From contig MSGS01000031.1 of NCBI GenBank assembly GCA_001940855.1, positions 22,867 to 86,866 on the forward strand: a DNA stretch of 64,000 nt. Direction: 5' to 3'. The notes under the pieces were generated by a model. That model worked only from the letters and a program-made list of their open reading frames with translations. It did not search any database and had not been told where the DNA came from. Made by a program: the position numbers and the translations under genes. Of this stretch, positions 16,211-25,059 are shown piece by piece. Origin of the DNA: Christensenellaceae bacterium Phil1 (GTDB lineage: Bacteria > Bacillota > Clostridia > Christensenellales > CAG-138). Within the stretch, counting starts at the first letter, position 1. Every line of letters begins with the position of its first letter.

Positions 16211-16453
16211 ATGGCTCCGCGTAAAGGGACAAAAAAACCTGCTTATGAAGGGCTTACGCTTGAGATGCTCGAAAAGCTTAAAACCCAGGCTATACTTATG
16301 GAAGATCGCATAAACATCATGGGCGAGGAGTGCATGGATAAAAACGGCAAACTGTGCGACCCTAAATTAAGCGAACTGAGCAACGAATACGAAGACCTAT
16401 GCCTTGATATAGAAAAGCTTGAAGGGCTGCTTAAAACGTTGAATAAAAAATGA
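16211..16453 (+). CDS. Small helical protein, function unknown
   Basis: The 80-residue protein is highly charged, starts with a basic Lys/Pro-rich tail and continues with two long helices that may form a coiled coil (about 15-40 and 50-80). It has AAAAGGGGG upstream of the ATG. No transmembrane segment or known motif is visible. It sits alone, 121 bp before cdaA on the same strand, and may be a small regulatory or structural protein. Confidence 0.6.
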   Translation: MAPRKGTKKPAYEGLTLEMLEKLKTQAILMEDRINIMGEECMDKNGKLCDPKLSELSNEYEDLCLDIEKLEGLLKTLNKK

Positions 16454-16574
16454 TGCGCTCTTCACTTATGAACAAATGGTAAACGCGCGCGTACAGCCGT
16501 TTATTTTGAAATGATTATAATGTATAATAACAAATAATGTACCGGGCTTTCCGGCGGAAAGGGGTGCGCTCGCC

Positions 16575-17423
16575 TTGTCATATGACGTATTTGCAAAGGC
16601 TATTGCTTCCGGATTGAGTCAGATCCGCATACTGGATCTTATCGATATAATCGTAATAGCCATAATAATCTATAAATTGATAGTATTGACTAAGGAGACC
16701 CGCGCATATCAGGTGCTTAAAGGAATGGGAATACTGTTCCTGTGCGCCGTTGTGTGCGATTTGTTGCAGATACAAACATTAAGTTGGCTTTTAAGTTCAT
16801 TCCTCAGTAGCGGCTTAATACTGGCCGTGGTGCTGTTCCAGCCGGAGTTCAGGCGCGCGCTTGAGCACATTGGCCGCGGCAATCTGTTCGATAAATCCGT
16901 GCTTAACGGTTTCAGCCAGGAGGATTCAACAATAGTTTCCGAATTGCAGCTTGCAATAACGGATCTGGCAAAGCGCAGGGTTGGGGCGCTTATAGTAATA
17001 GAGCAAAAGACGGCCTTGGGCGATATTGCCGCGACAGGCACGCGCATAGATGGCGTGATATCCGCCCCGCTGGTTGAAAACATATTCGAACCCAATACGC
17101 CGCTGCATGACGGCGCAATGATAATAAGGGACAGGCAGATAATTGCCGCGGCGTGTATACTGCCGCTGGCGGAGAACATGAGCGTTGCAAGGGAGCTTGG
17201 CACAAGGCACCGCGCCGCGCTTGGAATATCCACTGTGTCCGACAGCATTACGATAGTTGTAAGCGAGGAAACCGGCGTTATATCCTATGCACGGGACGGC
17301 AAGCTTGTGCGCTACGTTGATAACCGCGCGCTGAAGGATCTGTTGGAAACCATATTTGTGCGCGGCGGTGCATCGCCGCTCGCGCTGCTGAAGCGGAGGG
17401 TTAAAAATGAAGAAAAGCACTAA
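16575..17423 (+). CDS. cdaA: Diadenylate cyclase CdaA
   Basis: The 282-residue enzyme makes c-di-AMP from two ATP. It has three N-terminal helices (about 18-88) and a DAC domain with the catalytic Asp179-Gly-Ala and Arg211-His-Arg motifs. The start is TTG with GAAAGGGG upstream; no ATG is available before the first helix. CdaA is the membrane-bound housekeeping cyclase of Bacillota and controls potassium, osmotic balance and wall integrity. The following cdaR overlaps by 17 bp. The usual third gene glmM is absent here. Confidence 0.95.
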   Translation: MSYDVFAKAIASGLSQIRILDLIDIIVIAIIIYKLIVLTKETRAYQVLKGMGILFLCAVVCDLLQIQTLSWLLSSFLSSGLILAVVLFQPEFRRALEHIGRGNLFDKSVLNGFSQEDSTIVSELQLAITDLAKRRVGALIVIEQKTALGDIAATGTRIDGVISAPLVENIFEPNTPLHDGAMIIRDRQIIAAACILPLAENMSVARELGTRHRAALGISTVSDSITIVVSEETGVISYARDGKLVRYVDNRALKDLLETIFVRGGASPLALLKRRVKNEEKH

Positions 17424-18681
17424 CACAGGCTCTGCGCTCAAAACATGGCTGAAGAACGCATTTACCAAAAATCTTGCGCTTAAAATAGTGTCGCTCATAT
17501 TTGCAATGCTCCTTTGGGGATATGTATTGATGAGCGAAAATCCGCAGCGCACCAAAACGCTGACAAATGTGCCGATAAGCGTAGAAGGCGGGGCCGATCT
17601 TATTGCGCGTAAGCTGGTATTGTCCGGCGATAAGGACTACGGCAGCGTTACCGTGCGCGTAAGCACGCAGCTAACATCATATTCCGATCTCACCGCGGAC
17701 GACATTACCGCCAGCATAAACCTTTCAAACATAACCGCTACGGGTGAGCACGAGGTAATAATTACCGCGCGTAGCGCAATAGGCACCACGGTAAGCGTAT
17801 CGCCTGACCATATAAAGGTGAACGTGGATAACCTTGTTTCAAGGTCAATACCGGTTGAAATAGACCTTGAAGGAGAACTGGATGAAGGCTACTGGGCCGG
17901 GGATGTTATATATAGCCGGAACATGATAGACATTGAAGGCCCGCTTGAATACGTCAGCCGGATAGACAGCGCCAAGGGCGTGCTGAACATAGATTCGGCC
18001 ACAAGCAGCATAAATAAATCGGTTCTTCTTACGCTTTACGATAATGAAGGCAATGAACTGGATGCGGATCTGTTTTACAGCAAGCTGCCTTCCGTAACGG
18101 CACGCATGGAAGTATTGCCCATGAAAACAGTGCCCATAGACGTGGAAAGCGCAATACAAGGCAAGGATAATATCCCGAAGAATTATGAACTTGTGGGCTA
18201 CGGTGTTAACGGAACCGGCAAGGTGCGCATAGTGGGCGAGCAGGATGTGCTGGACGCTATCGATTCGATAGGTATTGATTTTATAGACGTTTCAGGCGTT
18301 ACGGAAAGCATTGTGCAGGACGCTGCGCTGGTAATACCCGAGGGCGTAAGACTGCTTGACGACGACACGGTGAGTCTGTATATAAATATTCGTGAAAAGA
18401 CCGACGAGGCTATGTTCAACAGCGTGCCGATAAACGTGGAACATCTTGGCCGCAAACTGAATGCGCAGCTGAACGTTGAAGCCGTGGACGTATATCTGCA
18501 CGGCAGGGTGAGCCTGCTTAACCAAATAGACAGGAGCGATATTGAACTGTATATCGACCTGAGCGGGCTTGAAGCGGGCGTGCATCAGGTTCCGGTAGAA
18601 ATAAGGCTGCCTAAGGAGGAAATGAAGAACGAGCTTACCTGTGTTATGAGCATAGACACGGTATCCGTTACAATACATTAA
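17407..18681 (+). CDS. cdaR: CdaA regulator CdaR (YbbR domains)
   Basis: The 424-residue protein has one N-terminal helix (about 23-41) and an extracellular part made of about four YbbR repeats, each roughly 80 residues with recurring Val-x-Val and Pro-Ile-x-Val/Ile-Asp/Glu segments. CdaR binds CdaA at the membrane and modulates c-di-AMP synthesis. The 17-bp overlap with cdaA indicates coupled translation. Family length is 400-480 residues, so it is complete. Confidence 0.93.
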   Translation: MKKSTNTGSALKTWLKNAFTKNLALKIVSLIFAMLLWGYVLMSENPQRTKTLTNVPISVEGGADLIARKLVLSGDKDYGSVTVRVSTQLTSYSDLTADDITASINLSNITATGEHEVIITARSAIGTTVSVSPDHIKVNVDNLVSRSIPVEIDLEGELDEGYWAGDVIYSRNMIDIEGPLEYVSRIDSAKGVLNIDSATSSINKSVLLTLYDNEGNELDADLFYSKLPSVTARMEVLPMKTVPIDVESAIQGKDNIPKNYELVGYGVNGTGKVRIVGEQDVLDAIDSIGIDFIDVSGVTESIVQDAALVIPEGVRLLDDDTVSLYINIREKTDEAMFNSVPINVEHLGRKLNAQLNVEAVDVYLHGRVSLLNQIDRSDIELYIDLSGLEAGVHQVPVEIRLPKEEMKNELTCVMSIDTVSVTIH

Positions 18682-18682
18682 T

Positions 18683-20272
18683 ATGCCGATAGTTCTTAAC
18701 CAGATAAAATTACCGATAGAAGAAAACGAGTCCTCGCTGAGCATACACGCGGCGAGGGCTCTTGCCGTTCCTGCAAAGGCAATAGTGGGGCTGCGCGTGG
18801 TGCGGATTTCGCTTGATGCGCGCAAGAAGGATGCCATATCGTTCAACTATACGCTTGAAGTATCGCTAAGCCCGCAGGATGAAACACGCCTTGCGAAGAA
18901 GGGGTTTGCGCTTGCGCAGCCGCTTAAACTGGGTGAACCCATATTCGGTACAAAGCCGCTCGATAAGCCGATAATAGTGGTAGGGTTTGGCCCGGCGGGA
19001 CTTTTTGCAGCATATACGCTGGCGAAATACGGCTATAAGCCGATAGTGCTTGAGCGCGGCAAGTGTGTGGACGACAGGCGAAGGGACGTCGAAACGTTCT
19101 GGCGGACGGGCAAGCTGAACACGGAAAGCAACGTAATGTTCGGCGAAGGCGGAGCGGGCACGTTTTCGGACGGCAAGCTGACAACGCGCATAAAGGACCC
19201 GCGTGCGCATAAGGTTATAGAGTTGCTGCATCGCTTCGGTGCGCCGGAGGAGATAACTGTGATGGCGAAGCCGCATATAGGCACGGATAGGCTTATAGAG
19301 ACTGTTAGAAACATGCGGCAGGAGATTGCTGCACTTGGCGGCGAAGTGCGCTTTGAAGCAAAACTGAGCGGCATAGAGCGCGAAGACAACCACATAGCCG
19401 CGACAATAGTGCAAACGCCGCACGGCGAAGAACGCATAGAATGCAGCGCGCTTATATTGGCAGCAGGGCAGGGCGGCAGGGACACATATGAACTGCTACT
19501 GAATGCTGGCGTTGAACTTGTGCCGAAGCCTTTTGCAGCGGGTGTGCGTATTGAGCATCCACGGGAAATGATAGACCGCGCACAATACGGCAAGCATATG
19601 GACAATCCGCGGCTCGGTGCGGCGGAGTATCAGCTCACGTCCCAGCAAGGGGACAGGGGAGTATACACGTTTTGCATGTGCCCCGGCGGCGTTGTGGTCG
19701 CATCATCATCGGGCGAGGAGCAGGTGGTTGTTAACGGCATGAGCTACTATGCCCGCAACGGAGAAAATTCAAACGCAGCCGTTGTGGTGCAGGTAGGGGA
19801 GAAGGATTATCCGGCAGGGCCGCTCGGCGGGCTTGATTTCCGCGAAAGGCTTGAGAAGGCGGCATTCATTGCCGGCGGGGCGGATTACCGTGCCCCTGCA
19901 TGCACGGTAGGCGCGCTTAACGGCAAAGCATCCGCGTTTGCGTCGGTGAAGCCTACATACCGCCCGGGAGTCAAGTTTGCGGATATGCATAGCGTGCTGC
20001 CTGATTTTATGTATGAAGGCATACGGCTTGGGCTGAAGGACTTCGGCCGCAGGCTGAAAGGATATGATACGGAGGACGCCGTTATAACGGCCGTGGAAAG
20101 CCGAACAAGCTCACCGGTAAGGATACCGCGCACGGAAACGGGCGAAGCCACGCGCATGGCTGGGCTGTATCCCGTTGGCGAAGGTGCGGGCTATGCGGGC
20201 GGCATAGTAAGCGCGGCTGTGGACGGGATGAAGGCAGCGGAGCATATTATGGCGATATATAAGGGAGTATAA
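18683..20272 (+). CDS. NAD(P)/FAD-dependent oxidoreductase (COG2509 type)
   Basis: The 529-residue protein has an N-terminal domain of about 90 residues, then the FAD-binding Gly-x-Gly-Pro-Ala-Gly motif near 97-102 followed by a Glu-Arg-Gly segment, and later Gly-Glu-Gly-Ala-Gly-Tyr-Ala-Gly-Gly near 498-506 typical of this flavoprotein family. The family is common in anaerobes and usually annotated as an FAD-dependent dehydrogenase of unknown substrate. It begins one base after the cdaR stop and ends two bases before the acetyltransferase ATG, so all four genes likely form one operon. Confidence 0.88.
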   Translation: MPIVLNQIKLPIEENESSLSIHAARALAVPAKAIVGLRVVRISLDARKKDAISFNYTLEVSLSPQDETRLAKKGFALAQPLKLGEPIFGTKPLDKPIIVVGFGPAGLFAAYTLAKYGYKPIVLERGKCVDDRRRDVETFWRTGKLNTESNVMFGEGGAGTFSDGKLTTRIKDPRAHKVIELLHRFGAPEEITVMAKPHIGTDRLIETVRNMRQEIAALGGEVRFEAKLSGIEREDNHIAATIVQTPHGEERIECSALILAAGQGGRDTYELLLNAGVELVPKPFAAGVRIEHPREMIDRAQYGKHMDNPRLGAAEYQLTSQQGDRGVYTFCMCPGGVVVASSSGEEQVVVNGMSYYARNGENSNAAVVVQVGEKDYPAGPLGGLDFRERLEKAAFIAGGADYRAPACTVGALNGKASAFASVKPTYRPGVKFADMHSVLPDFMYEGIRLGLKDFGRRLKGYDTEDAVITAVESRTSSPVRIPRTETGEATRMAGLYPVGEGAGYAGGIVSAAVDGMKAAEHIMAIYKGV

Positions 20273-20274
20273 GA

Positions 20275-20742
20275 ATGCTGAAACTGATAAAGCCGGAAAT
20301 AGGTCAGCTTGAATATAGGCAAAAGCTTATTGCGGACAGCGATACCATGGCATACAACGCCAAATGGGGCGGAACGATAGATTTTCCGCTGGAAAAGTGG
20401 GAGAAATGGTACGAAAGATGCCTGAACGATGCAAACGGTAAGCAGTTTTACCGCTATGTTTACAGCGAGGAAGAGAATTGCTTTGTGGGCGAAGCTTCCT
20501 ACCGTTATGATGAAGGCTATGGCGAATACATAGTGAACATAATAATAGAGCATAAGCACAGGGGAAAAGGCTACGGCAGGGAAGGGTTGCGGCTGCTGAT
20601 GGATGCGGCTAAGGCAAACGGCGTGGAGAAGCTGTGCGACGATATTGCGGCGGATAATCCGAGCATTGCGCTTTTTAAGGAGATGGGCTTCAGCGAAGAA
20701 TGGCGCAATGACGACGCTGTTATGATGGCGAAAACGCTTTAA
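20275..20742 (+). CDS. GNAT-family N-acetyltransferase
   Basis: The 155-residue protein shows the GNAT acetyl-CoA-binding pattern, Arg-Gly-Lys-Gly-Tyr-Gly-Arg-Glu-Gly near 96-104, preceded by the beta-strand segment Glu-Tyr-Ile-Val-Asn-Ile-Ile-Ile. It likely acetylates a small molecule or protein N-terminus; the substrate is unknown. It is the last gene of the cdaA operon and ends before a convergent hairpin. Confidence 0.85.
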   Translation: MLKLIKPEIGQLEYRQKLIADSDTMAYNAKWGGTIDFPLEKWEKWYERCLNDANGKQFYRYVYSEEENCFVGEASYRYDEGYGEYIVNIIIEHKHRGKGYGREGLRLLMDAAKANGVEKLCDDIAADNPSIALFKEMGFSEEWRNDDAVMMAKTL

Positions 20743-20761
20743 TTGAAAGCATATAGGAAGA

Positions 20762-20783
20762 CCGGCGGGATGATTTCCGCCGG
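20762..20783. terminator. Convergent hairpin between the acetyltransferase and oppF
   Basis: A 7-bp GC stem (20762-20768 with 20777-20783) lies in the 59-bp gap between converging genes. T-rich sequence follows on the plus strand (CCTTAGCTTT), so it probably terminates at least the plus transcript. Confidence 0.6.
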
Positions 20784-20801
20784 CCTTAGCTTTATGTTAA
20801 C

Positions 20802-21743
20802 TTATTTGCCAAGCATTTTGTTGTACTTTTCAAGCTCCTCTTTGTTAGCCATTATGAAGTGGCCTGGCTCGATCTCTGTCCATACGGGCTTATCAGTCTC
20901 GTAATGGTGGCAGGAAGGATCGTATATGACCAGCTTCTTGTGCTTTTCGCTCTTAGGATCGGGCAGGGGGATGGCCGAAAGCAGAGCCCTTGTATAAGGA
21001 TGCAGCGGATGCGCAAACAGCTTTTCGGTTTCCGCAAGTTCTACTATAACGCCCTTATGTATAACGGCTATCCTGTCGCATATGAAGCGCATAACGCTCA
21101 GATCGTGCGCTATGAACAGGTAGGTGAGGCCGTGCTCCTTCTGCAGCTTGCTCATCAAATTGAGCACCTGTGCGCGGATGGATACGTCCAGCGCGCTTAT
21201 GGGTTCATCCGCAATTATGAACTCAGGCTCCATTATCAGCGCGCGGGCTATGCCGATACGCTGACGCTGACCGCCGGAAAACTCATGCGGGAAGCGGCTG
21301 GCAAATTCGGGAAGCAGACCAACGTCCAGCAGCGCCTGCTCAACCATTTTGCTGCGCTCTTCCTTGCTCAGGTCCTTGCGTACGTTTTGCAGGCCTTCGC
21401 TTACAATGTAGTCTACTTTGGCCCTTTCGTTAAGGCTTGCCATGGGGTCCTGGAATATCATCTGAATATTCTGGGTGACCTGCTTATCCAATTCCTTGGA
21501 TATTTTGCCGCTTATGCGTTCGCCGTTGAACAATACTTCGCCGGCGGACATTGGGTTGATGCGGATTATGGCACGGCCGATGGTGGTTTTACCGGAACCG
21601 GATTCGCCGACCAAACCGAACGTTTCGCCCTTGTATATGTCAAAACTGACATCGTGCACGGCTACGAACGGATGGCGTTTGGAACCGAAGGTGACCTCCA
21701 TATTGCGAACGCTTACCAATACATCTGTCAAATCCTTAGCCAT
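20802..21743 (-). CDS. oppF: Oligopeptide ABC transporter ATPase OppF (opp1)
   Basis: The 313-residue ATPase has Walker A Gly46-Glu-Ser-Gly-Ser-Gly-Lys-Thr53, the signature Ser-Gly-Gly-Gln-Arg-Gln-Arg and the Walker B Asp-Glu-Pro-Ile-Ser-Ala-Leu-Asp. It drives peptide import with OppD. The C-terminal His-Pro-Tyr-Thr segment is the usual OppF feature. It is the last of five genes in opp1 and overlaps oppD by 8 bp. The close parallel to the second half of the fused ATPase at 54418 shows they are paralogs. Confidence 0.93.
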   Translation of the reverse strand: MAKDLTDVLVSVRNMEVTFGSKRHPFVAVHDVSFDIYKGETFGLVGESGSGKTTIGRAIIRINPMSAGEVLFNGERISGKISKELDKQVTQNIQMIFQDPMASLNERAKVDYIVSEGLQNVRKDLSKEERSKMVEQALLDVGLLPEFASRFPHEFSGGQRQRIGIARALIMEPEFIIADEPISALDVSIRAQVLNLMSKLQKEHGLTYLFIAHDLSVMRFICDRIAVIHKGVIVELAETEKLFAHPLHPYTRALLSAIPLPDPKSEKHKKLVIYDPSCHHYETDKPVWTEIEPGHFIMANKEELEKYNKMLGK

Positions 21744-22818
21744 TGCTCAGGTCGCCTCCTCTGTTCAGGTTCATTATGTTCTTAAGATGCGGCGGCGGAT
21801 CTATCTTGGGTGCTCTGGGATCGAGCAGCCAAGTGCGCGCCTTATGGGTGGGTGTGACTTCAAAATACGGCGGACGCGCCACGAAGTCAACCTTCAGCGC
21901 CTGCGGATTACGCGGAGCAAAGGCATCGCCCTGAATATGCTGGAACAGGTTCGGCGGAGTACCCTGAATGGAGTAAAGATCCTCGCCCTTTATGCCAAGC
22001 TGCGGGAGGCTGGAAAGCAGCGCCCAGGTGTAGGGGTGCTTAGGATCGTAGAATACCTCGTCACAGGTACCTATTTCAACTATGTCGCCCGCATACATTA
22101 CGGCGATACGGTCGGCCACGTTTGCAACCACGCCAAGGTCGTGCGTGATGTATATGACGGTAAGGCCGTACTTAGCCTGCAGCTTTTTGAGCAGGTCCAG
22201 TATCTGCGCCTGAATGGTAACGTCCAGCGCGGTGGTGGGTTCGTCGCATATCAGGATTTCCGGTACGCAGGCCATTGCTATGGCTATAACGACCCTTTGC
22301 CTCATACCGCCGGAGAACTCATGCGGATACTGCTTATAGCGCTTTTCGGGTTCGGGGATACCAACATCCGCCAGCAGCTCAAGCGTTCTCGCCTTGGCTT
22401 CAGCCTTGCTGACCTTATTGTGCAGCGTAAAGGCTTCCTGAATCTGCTTACCTACGGTCTTCAGCGGGTTAAGGCTGGTCATAGGATCCTGGAACACCAT
22501 TGCTATGCGCTGGCCGCGAATCTTTGTCCAATCCTTTTCCTTCTTGAATGTGGTCAAATCATAATCATGATAATATATATGGCCGTTGTCTATCCAGCCG
22601 TTATTGTCCAACAATCCCATAAAGGTCTTGGTGAACACGCTTTTGCCGGAACCGGATTCGCCGACTATCGCAAGGCTTTCGCCCTTGTAAAGCTCAAGGC
22701 TGATGCCGCGCACGGCAGTGAGCACCTGGCCGCGCAGGTTGAACTTGACCACAAGATCTTCAACGGTAAGGACAGGATTATTGTAATCGGGAGTATGTTC
22801 TATGATATAGTCTTCCAT
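21736..22818 (-). CDS. oppD: Oligopeptide ABC transporter ATPase OppD (opp1)
   Basis: The 360-residue ATPase has Walker A Gly53-Glu-Ser-Gly-Ser-Gly-Lys-Ser60, signature Ser-Gly-Gly-Met-Arg-Gln-Arg and Walker B Asp-Glu-Pro-Thr-Thr-Ala-Leu-Asp. The C-terminal extension has the Phe-Ala-Pro-Arg-Asn segment, where typical OppD carries a cysteine-containing Phe-Ala-Pro-Arg-Cys. The same Asn variant is present in the fused opp2 ATPase. It pairs with OppF and lies 17 bp after oppC. Confidence 0.93.
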   Translation of the reverse strand: MEDYIIEHTPDYNNPVLTVEDLVVKFNLRGQVLTAVRGISLELYKGESLAIVGESGSGKSVFTKTFMGLLDNNGWIDNGHIYYHDYDLTTFKKEKDWTKIRGQRIAMVFQDPMTSLNPLKTVGKQIQEAFTLHNKVSKAEAKARTLELLADVGIPEPEKRYKQYPHEFSGGMRQRVVIAIAMACVPEILICDEPTTALDVTIQAQILDLLKKLQAKYGLTVIYITHDLGVVANVADRIAVMYAGDIVEIGTCDEVFYDPKHPYTWALLSSLPQLGIKGEDLYSIQGTPPNLFQHIQGDAFAPRNPQALKVDFVARPPYFEVTPTHKARTWLLDPRAPKIDPPPHLKNIMNLNRGGDLSNG

Positions 22819-22835
22819 TATTGTTACCTCATTCC

Positions 22836-23936
22836 TTACTTGTGGTTACGCGGGTCGGATGCATCGGCAAATGCATTGCCCAGTGCGTAGAACGAAATGG
22901 TTATGGCAGACACTATCAGCACGGGGAAGAGCAGCTGATACCTCTGCTCGGCCACCAGCATGACCTTACGGCCTTCGTTGATAAGGTTGCCAAGGGAGGG
23001 GATCTCCACCGGCAGGCCAAGGCCGATATAGGTAAGGAACACTTCCGAACCTATGGCATCTGGTATGGCAAGCGCGGTTTGAAGCATAACTACCGAAATG
23101 AGCTGCGGCAGTATGTTCTTGGCGATTATCTTGGAGCTGGGAGTGCCAAGGCAGCGGGAAGCCAGATTGAATTCCCTGTCGCGATAGATGAGGATAAGGT
23201 TACGAATGTACTTGGTCATGCCTATCCAGCCGGTGAGGCACATGACAAATATCATGGTCTTAAGGCTCGGACGGAGAATGTACATAAGCAGCATCCTCAA
23301 TACCGTATATGGTATGTTGTCAAATAGGTTATAAATCTCGGTAAATAACCAGTCCAGCTTTCTTGCGTAGCCCCAAATGGAACCGAGTATCAGGCCGATG
23401 ACGATATTGCATACGGCAACGCAGATACCTATGAACAGGCTGGTACGGGTACCCTTCCAAATACGGCTCCAAAGGTCCTGCCCGATGCTATTGGTACCGA
23501 ACCAGAATTCTTCATTCGGTGCAACGTTACGCAGAGTAGCGCCGTTTTCATCGTTATATACCTTATAGGAATCCTTCTGATTGGGCAGAAGGGGCTGTAT
23601 AAACGTGAAGGCGAGCAGTGCAACGAGGAATACCAGCAGTATAACGGATATCTTCTTTTTGAAGAACACGCGGAAGGTGCTTCCCCAATAAGAATAGTTG
23701 GAATAACCGATGCGCTCGGCTTCGGAAGTATCGTGATGCGCAAGCTCGAACAGATCGTCCGTTATGGGGGTTGAACCGTCATCGCAAACATTGCAGTTCT
23801 CGGGTACTTTTATTTCCTCAAGATCTGCCAGGTTGTTGGTAGCAGCAAAGCCTTCCTGAAGCGTGGTTATCTTATGGTCGGCATAGCCGCGGGTGATGGG
23901 CTTTTTAGCCTTGTCAAACATTTTTTTCTCGTCCAT
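22836..23936 (-). CDS. oppC: Oligopeptide ABC transporter permease OppC (opp1)
   Basis: The 366-residue permease has six hydrophobic helices and the binding-protein-dependent transport signature (Glu-Val/Phe-Leu-x-x-x-Gly-Leu-Gly segment near 300). Compared with its opp2 paralog it has an N-terminal cytoplasmic extension about 40 residues longer, with two cysteines and many acidic residues. Its start codon overlaps the oppB stop by one base (TAATG). It forms the channel with OppB. Confidence 0.92.
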   Translation of the reverse strand: MDEKKMFDKAKKPITRGYADHKITTLQEGFAATNNLADLEEIKVPENCNVCDDGSTPITDDLFELAHHDTSEAERIGYSNYSYWGSTFRVFFKKKISVILLVFLVALLAFTFIQPLLPNQKDSYKVYNDENGATLRNVAPNEEFWFGTNSIGQDLWSRIWKGTRTSLFIGICVAVCNIVIGLILGSIWGYARKLDWLFTEIYNLFDNIPYTVLRMLLMYILRPSLKTMIFVMCLTGWIGMTKYIRNLILIYRDREFNLASRCLGTPSSKIIAKNILPQLISVVMLQTALAIPDAIGSEVFLTYIGLGLPVEIPSLGNLINEGRKVMLVAEQRYQLLFPVLIVSAITISFYALGNAFADASDPRNHK

Positions 23937-24889
23937 TATCTGCTGTCTCCCTTCTTGACCAGTTTAATGCGCGGGTCGCAGATCATCATCATTATATCGC
24001 CCAGCAGCAGGCCGGTAACGCTTATAACGGAGTAGAGGAGCACCATGGCCTGAACCATAGTATTATCCTGGCGCTGTATGGACTGTATCAGCAGTCCACC
24101 CATGCCGGGGATGGAGAAAAGGGACTCAACATACAGAGAACCCGATATGGTGAACAGCAGCGACGTGGGCAGGCTCTGCGCCATGGGAATGAATGCGTTC
24201 CTCATAACGTGGCGGAAAGCGACCTGGCTGGAGGTCATGCCCTTTGCGCGCGCAAGGCGGATATAATCCATGTTCATCTGGTCCACCATGTAACGCCTCA
24301 TCCACATTGCGTTGGAGGCTATGCCGCCGAGGGAGAGGCAGATTATAGGCAAGATGCGGCTCTTCCAATCGAGCGGGTCGAACAGCATCGGCAATTTCAA
24401 CAGAGTAGAAAGATACAGCTGTATCGCAAGGAAGTAAACTGCGGCAGGCAGCGCGTTTATAAGCAGAACGTATGCATTGCCCAGCGTATCCACAAATTTG
24501 CCCTTGCTGCGCGCCATCAGCACGCCAAGGGGGTAACCTATCAGCATCTGTATGCCAAGGGCTATGATGCCGAACTGGAAGGAAGTCTTAGCCTTTGGCC
24601 AGATAACGTCAACGCAGGGTACGCCTTTGCGCATGACGATGGACTTGCCAAGATCGCCTTCAAGCAGCAGCTTGCGCCAGAAATTATAAAGCTGCTTATA
24701 CCACGGGTCAAGCAGACCCAGTTCTTTCAATATGTTGTTTTTTACGGTTTCGCTCATGGTATCCGTACGGCCTTCAAAGTAACCGTCAACGGGCAGCAAT
24801 CTCATGAGCAGGAATACGATGGATAGCACCAGAAACAGCGTTATCATGGCGCGACCCAATCGGCCGAGAATATATCTTAACAACAGCAT
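23936..24889 (-). CDS. oppB: Oligopeptide ABC transporter permease OppB (opp1)
   Basis: The 317-residue permease has an N-terminal Arg-Tyr-Ile-Leu-x-Arg segment, six helices and the Glu-x-x-Phe-x-Ile-Pro-Gly-x-Gly coupling motif near 255. The family length is 306-320. It follows oppA after a 170-bp gap containing two stem-loops and is coupled to oppC. Confidence 0.93.
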   Translation of the reverse strand: MLLLRYILGRLGRAMITLFLVLSIVFLLMRLLPVDGYFEGRTDTMSETVKNNILKELGLLDPWYKQLYNFWRKLLLEGDLGKSIVMRKGVPCVDVIWPKAKTSFQFGIIALGIQMLIGYPLGVLMARSKGKFVDTLGNAYVLLINALPAAVYFLAIQLYLSTLLKLPMLFDPLDWKSRILPIICLSLGGIASNAMWMRRYMVDQMNMDYIRLARAKGMTSSQVAFRHVMRNAFIPMAQSLPTSLLFTISGSLYVESLFSIPGMGGLLIQSIQRQDNTMVQAMVLLYSVISVTGLLLGDIMMMICDPRIKLVKKGDSR

Positions 24890-24921
24890 TCACCTCACAG
24901 TTTTTGATCTTGGTATTACGG

Positions 24922-24967
24922 CGCCGCCTGAGTACCGGCCCGGGCCCGAGTCGGAACTCAGGCGGCG
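24922..24967 (-). promoter_or_regulatory. Long intercistronic stem-loop before oppB
   Basis: A perfect 12-bp stem (24922-24933 with 24956-24967) encloses a 22-base GC-rich loop with internal pairing potential. It lies 33 bases before the oppB start on the transcript. It may stabilise or process the mRNA; it has no T tract. Confidence 0.7.
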
Positions 24968-24998
24968 TGTGGCGCAAACACGCCCATCCTTCTATTTA

Positions 24999-25022
24999 GG
25001 AGAGCCCCCGAAGGGGCTCTCC
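24999..25022 (-). terminator. Intercistronic hairpin after oppA (partial terminator)
   Basis: A 10-bp perfect stem (24999-25008 with 25013-25022) closes a CGAA/TTCG tetraloop. On the minus strand it follows oppA by 37 bases and lacks a T run, so it likely attenuates or protects the oppA transcript, giving more binding protein than transporter core. Confidence 0.7.
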
Positions 25023-25059
25023 GTTCTGTATTACTCGCTTAAATTGTAAGCTTTTCGGC

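Noticed and set aside
21475..22890. Plus-strand frame of about 470 codons opposite oppD
   Set aside because: The minus strand encodes a perfect OppD with all ATPase motifs; the opposite frame has no recognisable domain or start site.
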